A stretch of DNA of 64,000 nt, taken from assembly GCF_026650985.1 (NCBI RefSeq), contig NZ_CP086239.1, positions 310,001 through 374,000 of the forward strand, read 5' to 3'. Under the pieces are notes generated by a model. The model worked only from the letters and a program-made list of their open reading frames with translations. It had not been told where the DNA came from and did not search any database. The position numbers and the translations under genes are program-made. Origin of the DNA: Clostridium estertheticum (lineage in GTDB: Bacteria > Bacillota > Clostridia > Clostridiales > Clostridiaceae). Shown piece after piece: positions 25,847-36,044 of this stretch. Positions within the stretch are counted from its first letter, which is position 1. Every line of letters starts with the position of its first letter.

Positions 25847-26119
25847 TTATGCTGCTAAATTTAAAGCGTTTAATCTTGCTGCAAGTCTTGACTTTCTTCT
25901 TGCTGCTTTGTTTATGTGAAGTATTCCTTTTGTTACAGCCATGTCTAAAGCTTTAACTACAGATGCATATGTAACCTTAGCTTCTGCAACATCACCAGTA
26001 ACTAGTGCTGTTTCAAATTTTTTAACCTTAGTTTTTAAAGCAGATTTAATCATTGTATTTCTTTCTGTTTTAACTGCAGTAATTTTAATTCTTTTTTTTG
26101 CTGATTTAATATTTGCCAT
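25847..26119 (-). CDS. rpsT: 30S ribosomal protein bS20
   Basis: A 90-residue basic helical protein, [20 protein letters not shown] at the start and [20 protein letters not shown] near the end, both diagnostic of S20, which binds 16S rRNA. GGGGGGTG precedes the ATG on the minus strand. It is transcribed against its neighbours from its own promoter, with a hairpin in the leader (GCAGTTT/AAACTGC, about 26157-26175). Confidence 0.98.
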   Translation of the reverse strand: MANIKSAKKRIKITAVKTERNTMIKSALKTKVKKFETALVTGDVAEAKVTYASVVKALDMAVTKGILHINKAARRKSRLAARLNALNLAA

Positions 26120-26203
26120 TAATTTTCACCCCCCTTTGTATTTAATAACGTGTCAGCAGTTTTGGGGAAACTGCATACGAATCTATTTAATTAATCAACT
26201 AGT

Positions 26204-26232
26204 ATTATAGCATTAAAATATAAGCACTTCAA
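26204..26232 (-). promoter_or_regulatory. Predicted promoter of rpsT
   Basis: On the minus strand TTGAAG (26232-26227) and TATAAT (26209-26204) are separated by 17 bp. The leader of about 80 nt holds a stable hairpin that could be a control site for S20. Confidence 0.75.
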
Positions 26233-26369
26233 GGGTAAATTAATCTATATGCATAAAATTTAGTATAAGACTTATTTAAATGAGGTAGAAAGCTTAAAAT
26301 AAACTTTTTTAAGAATAAGAAAATACTATTGGGAAAGGATAATAATAAAAATGTAGTTGAGGTGAAATT

Positions 26370-27344
26370 ATGATAAGTATAAGAACAGACTTAGCCGTAG
26401 AGGCTAAAGAAATATACAAAGAAAAAAACAATGGTGAAATGCCTGGTGTTGAAGTAGAAGAGTACAATAGGGAAGATATTAAAATTACTAATGTAAAAAT
26501 AGTAAGCGATATCGGAGAAAAAATGATGGGAAAACCAAAAGGTACATATATAACTATTGATATCCCGGAATTTGTTCACTATGATGGTGATGCTATGGAT
26601 AGGGTAAGTGTAGTAATGGGAGAGGTTCTATCACCGCTAATAAAATTGGATGACAGTATGACTGCCCTAGTAGTTGGCCTTGGTAATTGGAATGTTACCC
26701 CAGATGCTGTAGGACCCAAAGTTGTATCGAAAATAATGGTTACTAGGCATTTAAAACAATTAGTACCAGATTCTATAGATGAGGGTATACGTCCTGTATG
26801 TGCAATATCTCCCGGTGTGCTTGGGATAACAGGTATGGAAACTGGTGAAATTATTCGTGGTATTGTGGAGAGGATTAAACCCAATTTAGTGATTTGTATT
26901 GATGCATTAGCTTCTAGAAAAATGAATAGGGTGAATAGAACAATCCAAATAGGGACATCTGGGATTTCTCCAGGTGCAGGAATTGGAAATAGAAGAATGG
27001 AGATAAGTGAAAAAACATTAGGTGTGCCAGTCATTGCAATTGGGATACCGACGGTAGTAGACGCTGCAACACTTGCAAATGATACTATTGATTTAGTACT
27101 TGATGAGATGATTAAATCTGCAAATGAAGGTAAAGAATTTTATAATATGTTAAAATCCATTGATAAAGCGGAAAAACAAAAGATGATTGCTGAGATATTA
27201 AATCCTTATGTAGGCAATCTTGTTGTTACACCAAAGGAAATAGATATGGTTATAAACTCTGTTTCTAAAATAATTGCTAATGGAATTAATATAGCATTGC
27301 AACCAGCATTAGACTTAGAGGACATAAATAAGTATTTAAATTAG
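26370..27344 (+). CDS. gpr: GPR germination protease
   Basis: A 324-residue aspartic-type endopeptidase that starts degradation of small acid-soluble spore proteins during germination. Typical blocks are SIRTDLAVEAKE at the N-terminus, YITIDIPEF, ALVVGLGNWNVTPDAVGPKV, GIRPVCAISPGVLGITGMET and IDALASRKMNRVNRTIQIGTSGISPGAGIGN. Only two residues precede the conserved IRTDLA motif, so the propeptide removed on activation would be very short, as in clostridia. GAGGTGA lies before the ATG. spoIIP follows 52 bases later, the usual order. Confidence 0.97.
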   Translation: MISIRTDLAVEAKEIYKEKNNGEMPGVEVEEYNREDIKITNVKIVSDIGEKMMGKPKGTYITIDIPEFVHYDGDAMDRVSVVMGEVLSPLIKLDDSMTALVVGLGNWNVTPDAVGPKVVSKIMVTRHLKQLVPDSIDEGIRPVCAISPGVLGITGMETGEIIRGIVERIKPNLVICIDALASRKMNRVNRTIQIGTSGISPGAGIGNRRMEISEKTLGVPVIAIGIPTVVDAATLANDTIDLVLDEMIKSANEGKEFYNMLKSIDKAEKQKMIAEILNPYVGNLVVTPKEIDMVINSVSKIIANGINIALQPALDLEDINKYLN

Positions 27345-27396
27345 TAATAACTATTCAGATTCCCTCATATATATTGTATAAACAGGGGGGATGAAA

Positions 27397-28536
27397 ATGA
27401 GTTATAGAGGTATAAGTTTTAGAGGAAAAAATAAGATTATGCTAAATGGAAAAATGAATTTTTTAAAAAATTCCATTAAAAAAAGTGGTAATGTGAGAAT
27501 GTTTTTTTGTGTTTTCACATTGCTCATTATTTTTTTATTAGGAGTAATTCTGCCTAAAAGTGCGAATGCAGATAGTGGAGAAAATTATAGAAACTATTTT
27601 TATAATAGGGTTATTAATAATGTTTTATCTGTAATGAAGGCATCGTATGTAAAGGGACAGGATACAAACGGTGAAAACACAAAGGGTTCAGTAGTTTTAT
27701 CATTTCTAGGAATTGATATTTCGAATCCTATATCAATAGTTATAAAGGAAATAGCTTATTTGGATAAAAATGAAGTTATCACGGATGTAAAGAATTCAAA
27801 AACATTTAGCCTTAATTCTTTTAACTTAGATGATAAGCAGGTAAATAAGTCTAAGGTTTCTAATGTGGTAGCAAAATTATATGACTCTAGTTTGAAAGGA
27901 ACGCTAAATAAGGCCAAGCCTCGGGTACTTATATATCATTCTCATACATCTGAAGCTTATCTAACTTCCGACACGGATACATCGAAAAATACTGAGAGTT
28001 CAGATCAATCTCGAAGTGTAGTTGCTGTAGGCGACGTAATAACCGAAAATCTAGAGAAGAATTATGGAATTTCAGTTATACATGATAAGAATGTAAATGA
28101 TACAGAAGATTACAAAAATGCTTATAAAAAGTCTGGAGTTACTTTAGATAAGTATTTAAAGTTATACGAAAAATTTGATTTGATTATTGATTTACATAGA
28201 GATAGTATAGACAACAAGAAGACATTAATTACAAAATTGAATGGTGAGGACGTTGCACGATTTATGTTTGTAGTAACAGATAAAAATCCTAGATATGCAC
28301 AGCAGAAGAAATTAATAGATTCTATGATGTCTATATCAAATAGATTATATCCAGGGCTTATACGAGACGAACCAATTTGGGTTTATCACTGGGGCATGGG
28401 TTTTTATAATCAAGATAGAAGTAATAACGCACTCTTAATTGAAGTAGGCGCAAATAGTAATAGTATCCAAGAAGTAAAAAATACAGGTAAATATCTATCA
28501 AGAATAATAGCAGAACAATTAAATGGGAAAAAGTGA
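27397..28536 (+). CDS. spoIIP: Stage II sporulation protein P
   Basis: A 379-residue cell wall amidase/endopeptidase that, with SpoIID and SpoIIM, strips septal peptidoglycan during engulfment. After a basic N-terminus there is a membrane anchor (about 35-55), then the amidase domain with VLIYHSHTSEAYL (zinc His), DLIIDLHRDSID and the conserved Glu in NNALLIEVGANSNS. ATG 27397 is preferred over 27391, which touches the GGGGGG binding site. The gene lies between gpr and lepA, its normal place, and is expected to be mother-cell expressed. Confidence 0.96.
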   Translation: MSYRGISFRGKNKIMLNGKMNFLKNSIKKSGNVRMFFCVFTLLIIFLLGVILPKSANADSGENYRNYFYNRVINNVLSVMKASYVKGQDTNGENTKGSVVLSFLGIDISNPISIVIKEIAYLDKNEVITDVKNSKTFSLNSFNLDDKQVNKSKVSNVVAKLYDSSLKGTLNKAKPRVLIYHSHTSEAYLTSDTDTSKNTESSDQSRSVVAVGDVITENLEKNYGISVIHDKNVNDTEDYKNAYKKSGVTLDKYLKLYEKFDLIIDLHRDSIDNKKTLITKLNGEDVARFMFVVTDKNPRYAQQKKLIDSMMSISNRLYPGLIRDEPIWVYHWGMGFYNQDRSNNALLIEVGANSNSIQEVKNTGKYLSRIIAEQLNGKK

Positions 28537-28545
28537 ATAATTTAT

Positions 28546-28628
28546 TATAAAAAGTGCATCCTTAATAATGAGCAGATAATAATTAATTATTATCTGTTTA
28601 AGAGAATAGGTAGGGGGCACTTTTTATG
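28546..28628 (+). promoter_or_regulatory. Nested inverted repeats covering a start codon
   Basis: An outer stem pairs TATAAAAAGTGC (28546-28557) with GCACTTTTTATG (28617-28628), 12 pairs with the last a G-U, so the ATG of the next gene is inside the stem. A perfect 24-bp palindrome (28573-28596) forms an inner hairpin. The GGTAGGGGG binding site lies in the loop next to the outer stem. The layout suggests a switch on translation. Confidence 0.6.
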
Positions 28629-28883
28629 TTTAAGAAAGGTATTATTAAATATATATTTCTACTAGTTATTTGTTTTTCTATACTTATTTATGGATTTGTT
28701 GAAGTTAATATTAACAAACCTGAACTTGTAAAAGAAAAGTCAAAATTTACAATGAATTTTAAATTAAACCCTTTAGATTTTAGAATAGAGACGAAGGGAT
28801 ATGTTTTTTATACAAATGGTAAATTCTTTTATAATATTAAAGAAAAATGTATTGATACTTATAATGAAATTTTTATGAAATAA
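28626..28883 (+). CDS. Hypothetical 85-residue single-pass membrane protein
   Basis: A basic N-terminus and one membrane helix (FKKGIIKYIFLLVICFSILI, about 2-25) are followed by a short outside domain (FKLNPLDFRIETKGYVFYTN). No family recognised. TAGGGGG lies eight bases before the ATG, which itself is inside a predicted RNA stem. It stands between spoIIP and lepA, where clostridia often carry a small orphan gene; it may be sporulation-related, but only by position. Confidence 0.6.
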   Translation: MFKKGIIKYIFLLVICFSILIYGFVEVNINKPELVKEKSKFTMNFKLNPLDFRIETKGYVFYTNGKFFYNIKEKCIDTYNEIFMK

Positions 28884-28935
28884 TATAAGGTTAACATACA
28901 AAATTAAATAAAGTATCACGTAAAATAACAATGCA

Positions 28936-28966
28936 TTGACAAAAACAGATATAATTATGATATAAT
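28936..28966 (+). promoter_or_regulatory. Predicted promoter of lepA
   Basis: TTGACA (28936-28941) and TATAAT (28961-28966) are both perfect, but the spacer is 19 bp, so the -10 may be a neighbouring AT-rich hexamer. Confidence 0.6.
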
Positions 28967-29026
28967 TTAAGTAGATGTATAAAATCAAAAAAATATTAAC
29001 ATATAGTACAACGGGGGTAAAAATTA

Positions 29027-30832
29027 ATGCAGAGTAATAGACAAAAGTACATAAGGAATTTTTCAATAGTTGCACATATTGATCACGGCAAGTCTACTCT
29101 TGCAGATAGATTACTAGAAAAGACAGGTACTTTAACTAAAAGAGAAATGGAAGAGCAAGTACTTGATAATATGGATTTAGAAAGAGAAAGAGGAATTACT
29201 ATAAAGTCTCAACCGGCAAGGCTTGTTTATAAAAGGGAGAATGGAGAAGAATATATATTCAATCTTATAGATACTCCGGGTCATGTAGATTTTAATTATG
29301 AGGTTTCAAGAAGTTTAGCTGCTTGCGAGGGCGCTGTACTTGTAGTTGATGCGTCACAAGGAATTCAAGCTCAAACTTTAGCAAACTGTTATCTTGCATT
29401 AGATAATGACCTTGATATTGCGCCAGTTATCAATAAAATAGATCTTCCTAGTGCAAGGCCGGACGAAGTAATTAAGGAAATTGAGGATGTAATAGGTATT
29501 GAAGCCCTTGATGCTCCACGAATTTCGGCAAAAACTGGACTTAATATAGAAGATGTTTTAGAAGCTGTAGTAAAGAAAATTTCACCACCTAGTGGGGATG
29601 AAGAAGCACCACTTAAGGCTTTAATTTTTGACTCTTTTTATGATAGTTATAAAGGAGTAGTATGTTATGTAAGAATTAAAGACGGCATAGTTAAACCAGG
29701 AACAAAAATTAAACTAATGAATACTAATAAAGTATACGAGGTAGTAGAGGTTGGAGTGTTTGTTCCAAATTATCTCCCAGTATCAATGTTAAGTGCTGGT
29801 GATGTTGGATATATAACTGCTTCTATAAAAAATGTTAGGGATGCACGTGTTGGTGATACTGTAACAGAAGCTGATAGACCGGCATTAAAGGCGCTTAAGG
29901 GATATAAACCAGCGATTCCAATGGTATTTAGTGGTATTTATCCTATAGATGGTGCAAGGTATGGAGAATTAAAAGAGGCGCTAGAAAGACTTCAGTTAAA
30001 TGATGCAGCATTAGGGTTTGAACCAGAGACATCTATTGCCTTAGGTTTTGGATTTAGATGTGGATTCTTAGGTCTTCTTCATATGGAAATAATACAAGAA
30101 AGAATCGAGCGAGAATTTAATTTAGATATCATTACGACAGCACCATCAGTTATATATAAAGTAATGAAAACTAGTGGAGAATTAATAGAGATAACAAATC
30201 CTACTAATCTTCCAGAACCTACAGAAATTAGGTATATGGAAGAACCAATAGTTAAAGCGTCTATAATAACACCATCAGAGTATCTTGGGTCAGTTATGGA
30301 GTTATGCCAACAAAAGAGGGGCGTATATATTGATATGCAATATATAGAAACCACTAGAGTTGTGGTAAATTATGATTTACCGCTTAATGAAATAGTATAT
30401 GACTTTTTTGATGCTCTAAAATCAAGAACAAAAGGTTATGCATCCTTTGACTATGAAGTAAAGGGATATGTGACTGCAAATCTTGTAAAGCTAGATATTT
30501 TACTTAAGGGAGAAAAAGTTGATGCTTTGTCCATGATTGTTCCAGAAGAATCAGCTGGACATAGAGGTAGAATTATGGCTGAAAAATTAAAAGAACATAT
30601 ACCAAGACAAATGTTTGAAATACCGATACAAGCATCTATAAATTCGAAGGTAATTGCAAGAGAAACTGTAAAAGCTCTAAGAAAAGATGTTTTAGCTAAA
30701 TGTTATGGTGGAGATATTTCAAGAAAGAAAAAATTATTATCAAAACAAAAAGAAGGTAAAAAGAGAATGCGACAAGTTGGAAGTGTAGAAGTTCCACAAG
30801 AAGCATTCATGGCTATACTTAAAGTAGATTAA
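29027..30832 (+). CDS. lepA: Elongation factor 4 (LepA), back-translocating GTPase
   Basis: A 601-residue translational GTPase related to EF-G. G motifs: [16 protein letters not shown] (about 16-31), [24 protein letters not shown] and [10 protein letters not shown]. LepA-specific parts follow: [30 protein letters not shown], and the C-terminal domain with [20 protein letters not shown] and [15 protein letters not shown]. Length is normal. GGGGGT precedes the ATG. Confidence 0.99.
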   Translation: MQSNRQKYIRNFSIVAHIDHGKSTLADRLLEKTGTLTKREMEEQVLDNMDLERERGITIKSQPARLVYKRENGEEYIFNLIDTPGHVDFNYEVSRSLAACEGAVLVVDASQGIQAQTLANCYLALDNDLDIAPVINKIDLPSARPDEVIKEIEDVIGIEALDAPRISAKTGLNIEDVLEAVVKKISPPSGDEEAPLKALIFDSFYDSYKGVVCYVRIKDGIVKPGTKIKLMNTNKVYEVVEVGVFVPNYLPVSMLSAGDVGYITASIKNVRDARVGDTVTEADRPALKALKGYKPAIPMVFSGIYPIDGARYGELKEALERLQLNDAALGFEPETSIALGFGFRCGFLGLLHMEIIQERIEREFNLDIITTAPSVIYKVMKTSGELIEITNPTNLPEPTEIRYMEEPIVKASIITPSEYLGSVMELCQQKRGVYIDMQYIETTRVVVNYDLPLNEIVYDFFDALKSRTKGYASFDYEVKGYVTANLVKLDILLKGEKVDALSMIVPEESAGHRGRIMAEKLKEHIPRQMFEIPIQASINSKVIARETVKALRKDVLAKCYGGDISRKKKLLSKQKEGKKRMRQVGSVEVPQEAFMAILKVD

Positions 30833-30836
30833 CAGA

Positions 30837-30898
30837 TTTGAAAAAGATGACTAGTAGCTTCGAAGAAGATGACTAACTGCTTTGAAAAAGACAATTAA
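30837..30898 (+). repeat. 22-bp imperfect tandem repeat, about 2.8 copies
   Basis: Units at 30837-30858, 30859-30880 and a partial third from 30881 follow the pattern TTTGAAAAAGATGACTAGTAGC with a few changes. It fills the short gap between lepA and hemW. Confidence 0.7.
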
Positions 30899-30912
30899 AG
30901 TGAGGATAAAAC

Positions 30913-32034
30913 ATGAAGAAGGTTGCTTTATATATTCATATTCCCTTTTGCAAGCAGAAGTGTTTATATTGTGATTTTCCATCACTAGCTGGCAAAGAGG
31001 ATTGTATGGTTGATTATGCTGCAGCACTCGCAAAAGAAATATATAGTATAAGGAATAAAAAAATAAAAACTATTTTTATAGGTGGGGGAACTCCCACCTA
31101 TTTATCTTTAGCGGGCTGGAAAATAATAAAAAAAAGTATTGATACATTAGATATATGTGATGATTTAGAGTTTACAGTGGAGGGGAATCCAGGAACATTT
31201 ACAAAAGAAATATTGAACTTCCTAAAAGAAATGGGAGTGAATAGACTTAGTATCGGACTTCAAGCCTGGCAGGATTCACTTTTAAAAGAACTCGGAAGAA
31301 TTCATACTATAGAAGATTTTAAACAAAGCTTTGAAATGGCTAGAGAATTAGGATTTGATAACATAAATGTAGATTTGATGTTTGGACTTCCATCTCAAAC
31401 TATCAATCAATGGACAGAGACATTAGATAATGTAACTAAGCTTAATCCAGAGCATTTATCTTGCTATAGTTTAATTGTAGAAGAGGGAACAGAATTTTAT
31501 AAAAGATTTGAAAAAGGTAAATTAAATCTCCCGGATGAGGAAATAGAAAGAACTATGTATGCCAAAACAATAGAAGTTTTAAGGGAAAAAGGATATATAC
31601 AATATGAGATCTCAAACTTTTCGAAAAGGAATAAGAAATGTAGACATAATCTAGTATATTGGGAATTGGATGAATATATTGGGTGTGGAGCTGCTTCTCA
31701 TTCGTATAGTGAAGGTTTTAGGTATAGAAATGAAGAAAATATAGAAAAATATATTGAAAAAATGAACAATGACAACAGTGCGATAGTTGAAAAAATAAAA
31801 AATTCATTTAAAGATAATATGGAAGAGTTTATGTTCATGGGACTTAGAAAAACAGAAGGCATAAATAAAAGTGAATTCAAGAAAAGGTTTGATAAAAATA
31901 TGGATGATATTTATGCAAAGGTAATTAATAAATACACAAGTACTGGGTTTATGATAGAAAGTCCAGATTATATTTTTTTAACATATGAGGGTATTGAAGT
32001 ATCAAACGTAATTATGGCAGATTTTTTATTATAA
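30913..32034 (+). CDS. hemW: HemW-type radical SAM heme chaperone
   Basis: A 373-residue radical-SAM protein, starting KVALYIHIPFCKQKCLYCDF, with the Cx3Cx2C cluster motif at about residues 13-20. GGGTPTYLS, EGNPGTFTKE, NRLSIGLQAWQDSLLKELGR and NVDLMFGLPSQT are typical. The family was long called oxygen-independent coproporphyrinogen oxidase, but HemW proteins next to lepA are heme chaperones. GTGAGG lies before the ATG. Confidence 0.94.
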   Translation: MKKVALYIHIPFCKQKCLYCDFPSLAGKEDCMVDYAAALAKEIYSIRNKKIKTIFIGGGTPTYLSLAGWKIIKKSIDTLDICDDLEFTVEGNPGTFTKEILNFLKEMGVNRLSIGLQAWQDSLLKELGRIHTIEDFKQSFEMARELGFDNINVDLMFGLPSQTINQWTETLDNVTKLNPEHLSCYSLIVEEGTEFYKRFEKGKLNLPDEEIERTMYAKTIEVLREKGYIQYEISNFSKRNKKCRHNLVYWELDEYIGCGAASHSYSEGFRYRNEENIEKYIEKMNNDNSAIVEKIKNSFKDNMEEFMFMGLRKTEGINKSEFKKRFDKNMDDIYAKVINKYTSTGFMIESPDYIFLTYEGIEVSNVIMADFLL

Positions 32035-32162
32035 ATTATAGTAATCTGAATAAGAAATTTTGATTTTTAACGTGTTGAGTAGTAAATCGAAGATAAGTAG
32101 AGTATTTTAAATATAATTCGAAATAAACTATGTAAAATAGCTATATTGAAAAAACAAGATTA

Positions 32163-32191
32163 TTGACAAAAACCATAATAAATGATAACTT
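32163..32191 (+). promoter_or_regulatory. Predicted promoter of the hrcA-grpE-dnaK operon
   Basis: TTGACA (32163-32168), 17-bp spacer, TAACTT (32186-32191). Transcription would start near 32198, just before the CIRCE operator. Confidence 0.75.
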
Positions 32192-32204
32192 AAATGTATA
32201 CCCG

Positions 32205-32231
32205 TTAGCACTCAACGGAAGCGAGTGCTAA
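32205..32231. promoter_or_regulatory. CIRCE operator, binding site of HrcA
   Basis: TTAGCACTC, nine-base spacer, GAGTGCTAA: a perfect match to the CIRCE consensus. It lies between the predicted start of transcription and the hrcA ribosome binding site. HrcA bound here represses the operon; heat stress relieves it. Confidence 0.98.
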
Positions 32232-32247
32232 TAAAAGAGGTGATATT

Positions 32248-33294
32248 ATGGAAATGGATGAAAGAAAAATTAAAATACTTCAGGCTATAATAACAGATTA
32301 TATAAACAATGGTGAGCCTGTAGGGTCCAGAACCATAGCTAAAAAGTATGATTTAGGTATTAGTTCAGCTACAATAAGAAATGAAATGTCAGATCTCGAA
32401 GAAATGGGATATATTGAACATATACATACCTCATCTGGTAGAAAACCATCAGATAAAGGTTATAGGTTATATGTTGATAGACTTATGGAACTTACAAAGT
32501 TATCTTCTGAGGAAGAATATATGATTAAAAATCATCTTATTAATGCTGCATTATATGAGGTTGATAAAATTGTTAAGCAAGCAACACAAATGCTTTCTCT
32601 TCTTACAAATCTTACATCTATAGTGAAGGCACCTTCTGTTCAAAAAAGCTGTATAAAATATATTCAGCTAATGAATTTAGATTTTATAAGCATTTTGTTT
32701 GTAATTATTACGGATAGTGGTATTATCAAAAACAATGTTATAAAAGTTAGTAAGCCAATTGGCATTGCAACTATAGAAAAACTTACTAATATACTTAACT
32801 TTAGATTAGGAAAACTTACAATAGAACAGATAAACTTAGAAGTTATCAATAATCTAAAAAGCGATTTAGCTTCTTATGAAGAAATATTTGCAGGGATTAT
32901 TCCAGCATTATATGATAGTTTATCTGGGGTTGAGTCTTCGGAAGTTTATATTCAAGGCGCTGCTAATATATTTAATTACCCAGAATATAATAATATAACT
33001 AAAGCTCGAGAGTTCTTAGTATTGGTAGACAATAAAGAGAGTATAAATAGCTTACTAGGTACTAATGACAATACTTCTAATATTACAATTAAAATTGGTG
33101 GGGAAAATTTTGTTGAGTGTGCAAGGGAGTGTAGTATTATAACAGCAGTTTATAGCGCTTCTGGAGTACCACTTGGATCTATTGGAGTTATAGGACCAAC
33201 AAGAATTCCCTATGGAAAAGTTATATCAGTATTAACGGGAGTAGTTAAAGAATTAAATGATAATATAGCTCAAATTTATGATGATCATAGATAA
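32248..33294 (+). CDS. hrcA: Heat-inducible transcription repressor HrcA
   Basis: A 348-residue repressor with an N-terminal winged helix (MDERKIKILQAIITDYINNG, then GSRTIAKKYDLGISSATIRN, about 27-46), the EMGYIEHIHTSSGRKPSDKGY wing, and a C-terminal GAF-like domain (GVVKELNDNIAQIYD at the end). It binds the CIRCE element directly upstream and so controls its own operon; in bacteria its activity depends on GroEL. GAGGTGA precedes the ATG. Confidence 0.98.
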   Translation: MEMDERKIKILQAIITDYINNGEPVGSRTIAKKYDLGISSATIRNEMSDLEEMGYIEHIHTSSGRKPSDKGYRLYVDRLMELTKLSSEEEYMIKNHLINAALYEVDKIVKQATQMLSLLTNLTSIVKAPSVQKSCIKYIQLMNLDFISILFVIITDSGIIKNNVIKVSKPIGIATIEKLTNILNFRLGKLTIEQINLEVINNLKSDLASYEEIFAGIIPALYDSLSGVESSEVYIQGAANIFNYPEYNNITKAREFLVLVDNKESINSLLGTNDNTSNITIKIGGENFVECARECSIITAVYSASGVPLGSIGVIGPTRIPYGKVISVLTGVVKELNDNIAQIYDDHR

Positions 33295-33338
33295 AATTTT
33301 AAAGATTTATTTTGAGCAAGATTTGGAGGAATGATTGA

Positions 33339-34022
33339 GTGAATACGAATAATAAGGAAATATTAGACGAAGAAAACACAAAGTTTTCAAATGAAGATTC
33401 TAGTTTAGCAGGTGACATTAACGAAGTTAAGGAAAGTAAAGAAGAGACTGAAGATACTTTAGATAAAACACTAGAAGAAGCTGAAGTATTAGAAGATGCT
33501 GAAATAGTAGAGGAAGATGAAGAAGTTGAAGAACTTTTAGAAAGTGATAAAGAGAAAGATATGAGAAAAAGTAAAAAGAAACTAGAAGCAGAAAACAAAA
33601 ATTTACAAGATGATATGGATTCTTTTAAGGATAAACTTTTAAGAACAACTGCAGAGTATGAAAACTTTAGAAAAAGGACAATAAAGGAGAAACAAAACAT
33701 ATACACAGATGCTTGTGCAGATGTTTTAAAAGAAGTTCTACCAGTACTTGATAACTTAGAAAGAGCTCTTTCAGTTGAAGGTGGTGGGGATGAACTAAGA
33801 ACTGGTGTAGAAAATACAGTTAAATTATTTAATGCTGCATTTAAAAAACTAGGCATTGAAGAACTATCCTCAACAGGCGAATTTGATCCTAACTTCCACA
33901 ATGCAGTAATGCATGTAGAAGATGAACAATATGGAGCAAATCAAATAGTCGAAGTATTACAAAAGGGATATAAAAAAGAAGATAAGGTATTAAGACATAG
34001 CATGGTTAAGGTTGCAAATTAA
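33339..34022 (+). CDS. grpE: GrpE nucleotide exchange factor
   Basis: A 227-residue co-chaperone that releases ADP from DnaK. The first 75 residues are strongly acidic and low in complexity (EEDEEVEELLESDKEKD), then a long coiled coil (about 80-130) with LLRTTAEYENFRKRTIKEKQ, and the C-terminal beta domain with VLEVLPVLDNLERAL-like and DPNFHNAVMHVEDEQYGANQ blocks. The start is a GTG about ten bases after GGAGGA. It belongs to the hrcA operon. Confidence 0.97.
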   Translation: MNTNNKEILDEENTKFSNEDSSLAGDINEVKESKEETEDTLDKTLEEAEVLEDAEIVEEDEEVEELLESDKEKDMRKSKKKLEAENKNLQDDMDSFKDKLLRTTAEYENFRKRTIKEKQNIYTDACADVLKEVLPVLDNLERALSVEGGGDELRTGVENTVKLFNAAFKKLGIEELSSTGEFDPNFHNAVMHVEDEQYGANQIVEVLQKGYKKEDKVLRHSMVKVAN

Positions 34023-34120
34023 ACTTTAATAAATGTAAAAACCTTTGATAAATATAAAATATAAATATCATAACAATTATAATTGAAATGATATAAAAGG
34101 AATATAGGGAGGAAATAATA

Positions 34121-35983
34121 ATGGGAAAAATTATAGGAATAGATTTAGGTACAACAAATTCATGTGTAGCAGTTATGGAGGGTGGAGAACCCGTAGTAAT
34201 TTCTAATTCAGAAGGTGCAAGAACTACACCATCTGTAGTATCATTTCAAGCTAATGGAGAAAGACTAGTAGGTCAAGTAGCTAAAAGACAAGCAATTACA
34301 AACCCAGATAAAACAATAATGTCAATTAAAAGACAAATGGGTACTGATCATAAAGTAGATATTGATGGAAAAGCACATACACCACAAGAAATTTCAGCGT
34401 ATATTTTACAAAAAATAAAAGCTGATGCTGAGGCTTATCTAGGAGAAGCAGTTACAGAAGCAGTTATAACTGTACCTGCATACTTCAATGATAGCCAAAG
34501 ACAAGCAACAAAAGATGCAGGAAAAATAGCTGGACTTGAAGTTAAGAGAATAATAAATGAGCCAACAGCTGCAGCATTAGCTTATGGACTAGACAAAATG
34601 GACGTTAACCAAAAGATATTAGTATATGATTTAGGTGGCGGTACATTTGATGTATCTATATTAGAACTTGGTGATGGATTATTCGAAGTTAAATCAACTA
34701 ACGGAAACACTAAACTTGGTGGAGATGACTTTGACGAAAAAGTTATGAATCATATTGCAGATACTTTTAAAGCAGATAATGGAATAGATTTAAGAAATGA
34801 TAAAATGGCACTTCAAAGACTTAAAGAAGCTGCTGAAAAAGCAAAAATAGAATTATCATCTTCAACACAAACAAATATTAATCTACCATTTATTACAGCT
34901 GATGCAACAGGCCCTAAGCATATAGATATGAATTTGACAAGAGCTAAATTTAATGAATTAACTCATGATTTAGTTCAATCTACAATAGAACCAATGAAAA
35001 AAGCAATTGCAGATGCAGGTTTATCTCTTAATGAAATAGATAAAATTGTACTTGTAGGTGGTTCAACAAGAACACCAGCAGTTCAAGATGCAGTTAAAGA
35101 ATTTACTGGTAAAGACCCTTCAAAGGGAGTAAATCCAGATGAATGTGTTGCACTTGGTGCAGCAATCCAAGCGGGAGTATTAAGTGGAGAAGTTAAAGAT
35201 GTATTACTTCTTGATGTAACTCCATTAACTCTTGGAATTGAAACATTAGGTGGAATAGCTACTCCTCTAATAGAGAGAAATACTACAATTCCAGCTAAGA
35301 AGAGTCAAACATTCTCAACAGCTGCAGATGGTCAAACATCAGTTGAAATTAATATTGTTCAAGGTGAACGTCAAATGGCTGCAGGTAATAAATCTTTAGG
35401 AAGAGTTACTTTATCCGGAATTGCAGCAGCACCAAGAGGCATTCCACAAATAGAGGTTACTTTTGATATAGATGCTAATGGTATTGTTAATGTATCAGCT
35501 AAAGATAAAGGAACAGGAAAAGAAGCTAAAATAACAATTACAGCATCAACTAATTTAAGTGATGATGAAATTGATAAAGCAGTAAAAGAAGCAGAAAAAT
35601 TTGCAGGAGAAGATAAAAAGAGAAAAGAAGAAATAGAAATTAAAAATAATGCAGAACAGTTAGTATACCAAACTGAAAAAAGCTTAACTGACCTTGGAGA
35701 AAAAGTATCAGAGGAAGATAAGAAAGATATTGAAGCTAAATTAGAAGCTCTTAAAAAGATTAAAGATGGAGACGATACTGAAGCTACAAAGAAATCTACA
35801 GAAGAATTAACTGAAGCATTTTATGCAGTAACTACAAAAATATATCAAGCTGAAGCTGAAACAGCAAAAGCTGGAGAAGCTGGTCAAGGCGGAGATAATG
35901 CTGGAAATGCTGAGCATGACGACAATGTAGTAGATGCTGATTATAAAGTAGAAGAAGATAAAAAAGAAGAAGATAAGAAATAA
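34121..35983 (+). CDS. dnaK: Molecular chaperone DnaK (Hsp70)
   Basis: A 620-residue Hsp70. The ATPase domain starts [20 protein letters not shown] and contains [46 protein letters not shown] and [12 protein letters not shown]; the substrate-binding domain follows from about residue 365 ([14 protein letters not shown]), then the helical lid and an acidic tail with [17 protein letters not shown] precedes the ATG. A large hairpin follows the gene. Confidence 0.99.
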   Translation: MGKIIGIDLGTTNSCVAVMEGGEPVVISNSEGARTTPSVVSFQANGERLVGQVAKRQAITNPDKTIMSIKRQMGTDHKVDIDGKAHTPQEISAYILQKIKADAEAYLGEAVTEAVITVPAYFNDSQRQATKDAGKIAGLEVKRIINEPTAAALAYGLDKMDVNQKILVYDLGGGTFDVSILELGDGLFEVKSTNGNTKLGGDDFDEKVMNHIADTFKADNGIDLRNDKMALQRLKEAAEKAKIELSSSTQTNINLPFITADATGPKHIDMNLTRAKFNELTHDLVQSTIEPMKKAIADAGLSLNEIDKIVLVGGSTRTPAVQDAVKEFTGKDPSKGVNPDECVALGAAIQAGVLSGEVKDVLLLDVTPLTLGIETLGGIATPLIERNTTIPAKKSQTFSTAADGQTSVEINIVQGERQMAAGNKSLGRVTLSGIAAAPRGIPQIEVTFDIDANGIVNVSAKDKGTGKEAKITITASTNLSDDEIDKAVKEAEKFAGEDKKRKEEIEIKNNAEQLVYQTEKSLTDLGEKVSEEDKKDIEAKLEALKKIKDGDDTEATKKSTEELTEAFYAVTTKIYQAEAETAKAGEAGQGGDNAGNAEHDDNVVDADYKVEEDKKEEDKK

Positions 35984-36002
35984 TATAAATAATTAACAAA
36001 AC

Positions 36003-36044
36003 AATTAAATTAGGGATGGGTAACTACCCTTCCCTAATTTAATT
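36003..36044 (+). terminator. Large hairpin between dnaK and dnaJ (attenuator-like)
   Basis: AATTAAATTAGGGA pairs fully with TCCCTAATTTAATT; inside it GGGTA pairs with TACCC after one mismatch. The T run after it is weak (TGCCTT), so it may be a partial terminator or an mRNA-stabilising or processing element between dnaK and dnaJ. Confidence 0.6.

Noticed and set aside
26250-26300. Sigma-F/G promoter for gpr (GCATA near 26250)
   Set aside because: A suitable -10 box at the right distance could not be found by eye.
33299-33901. 200-codon Ser-rich frame on the minus strand
   Set aside because: Antisense of the acidic, repetitive N-terminus of grpE; Glu/Asp codons read as Ser/Phe on the other strand.
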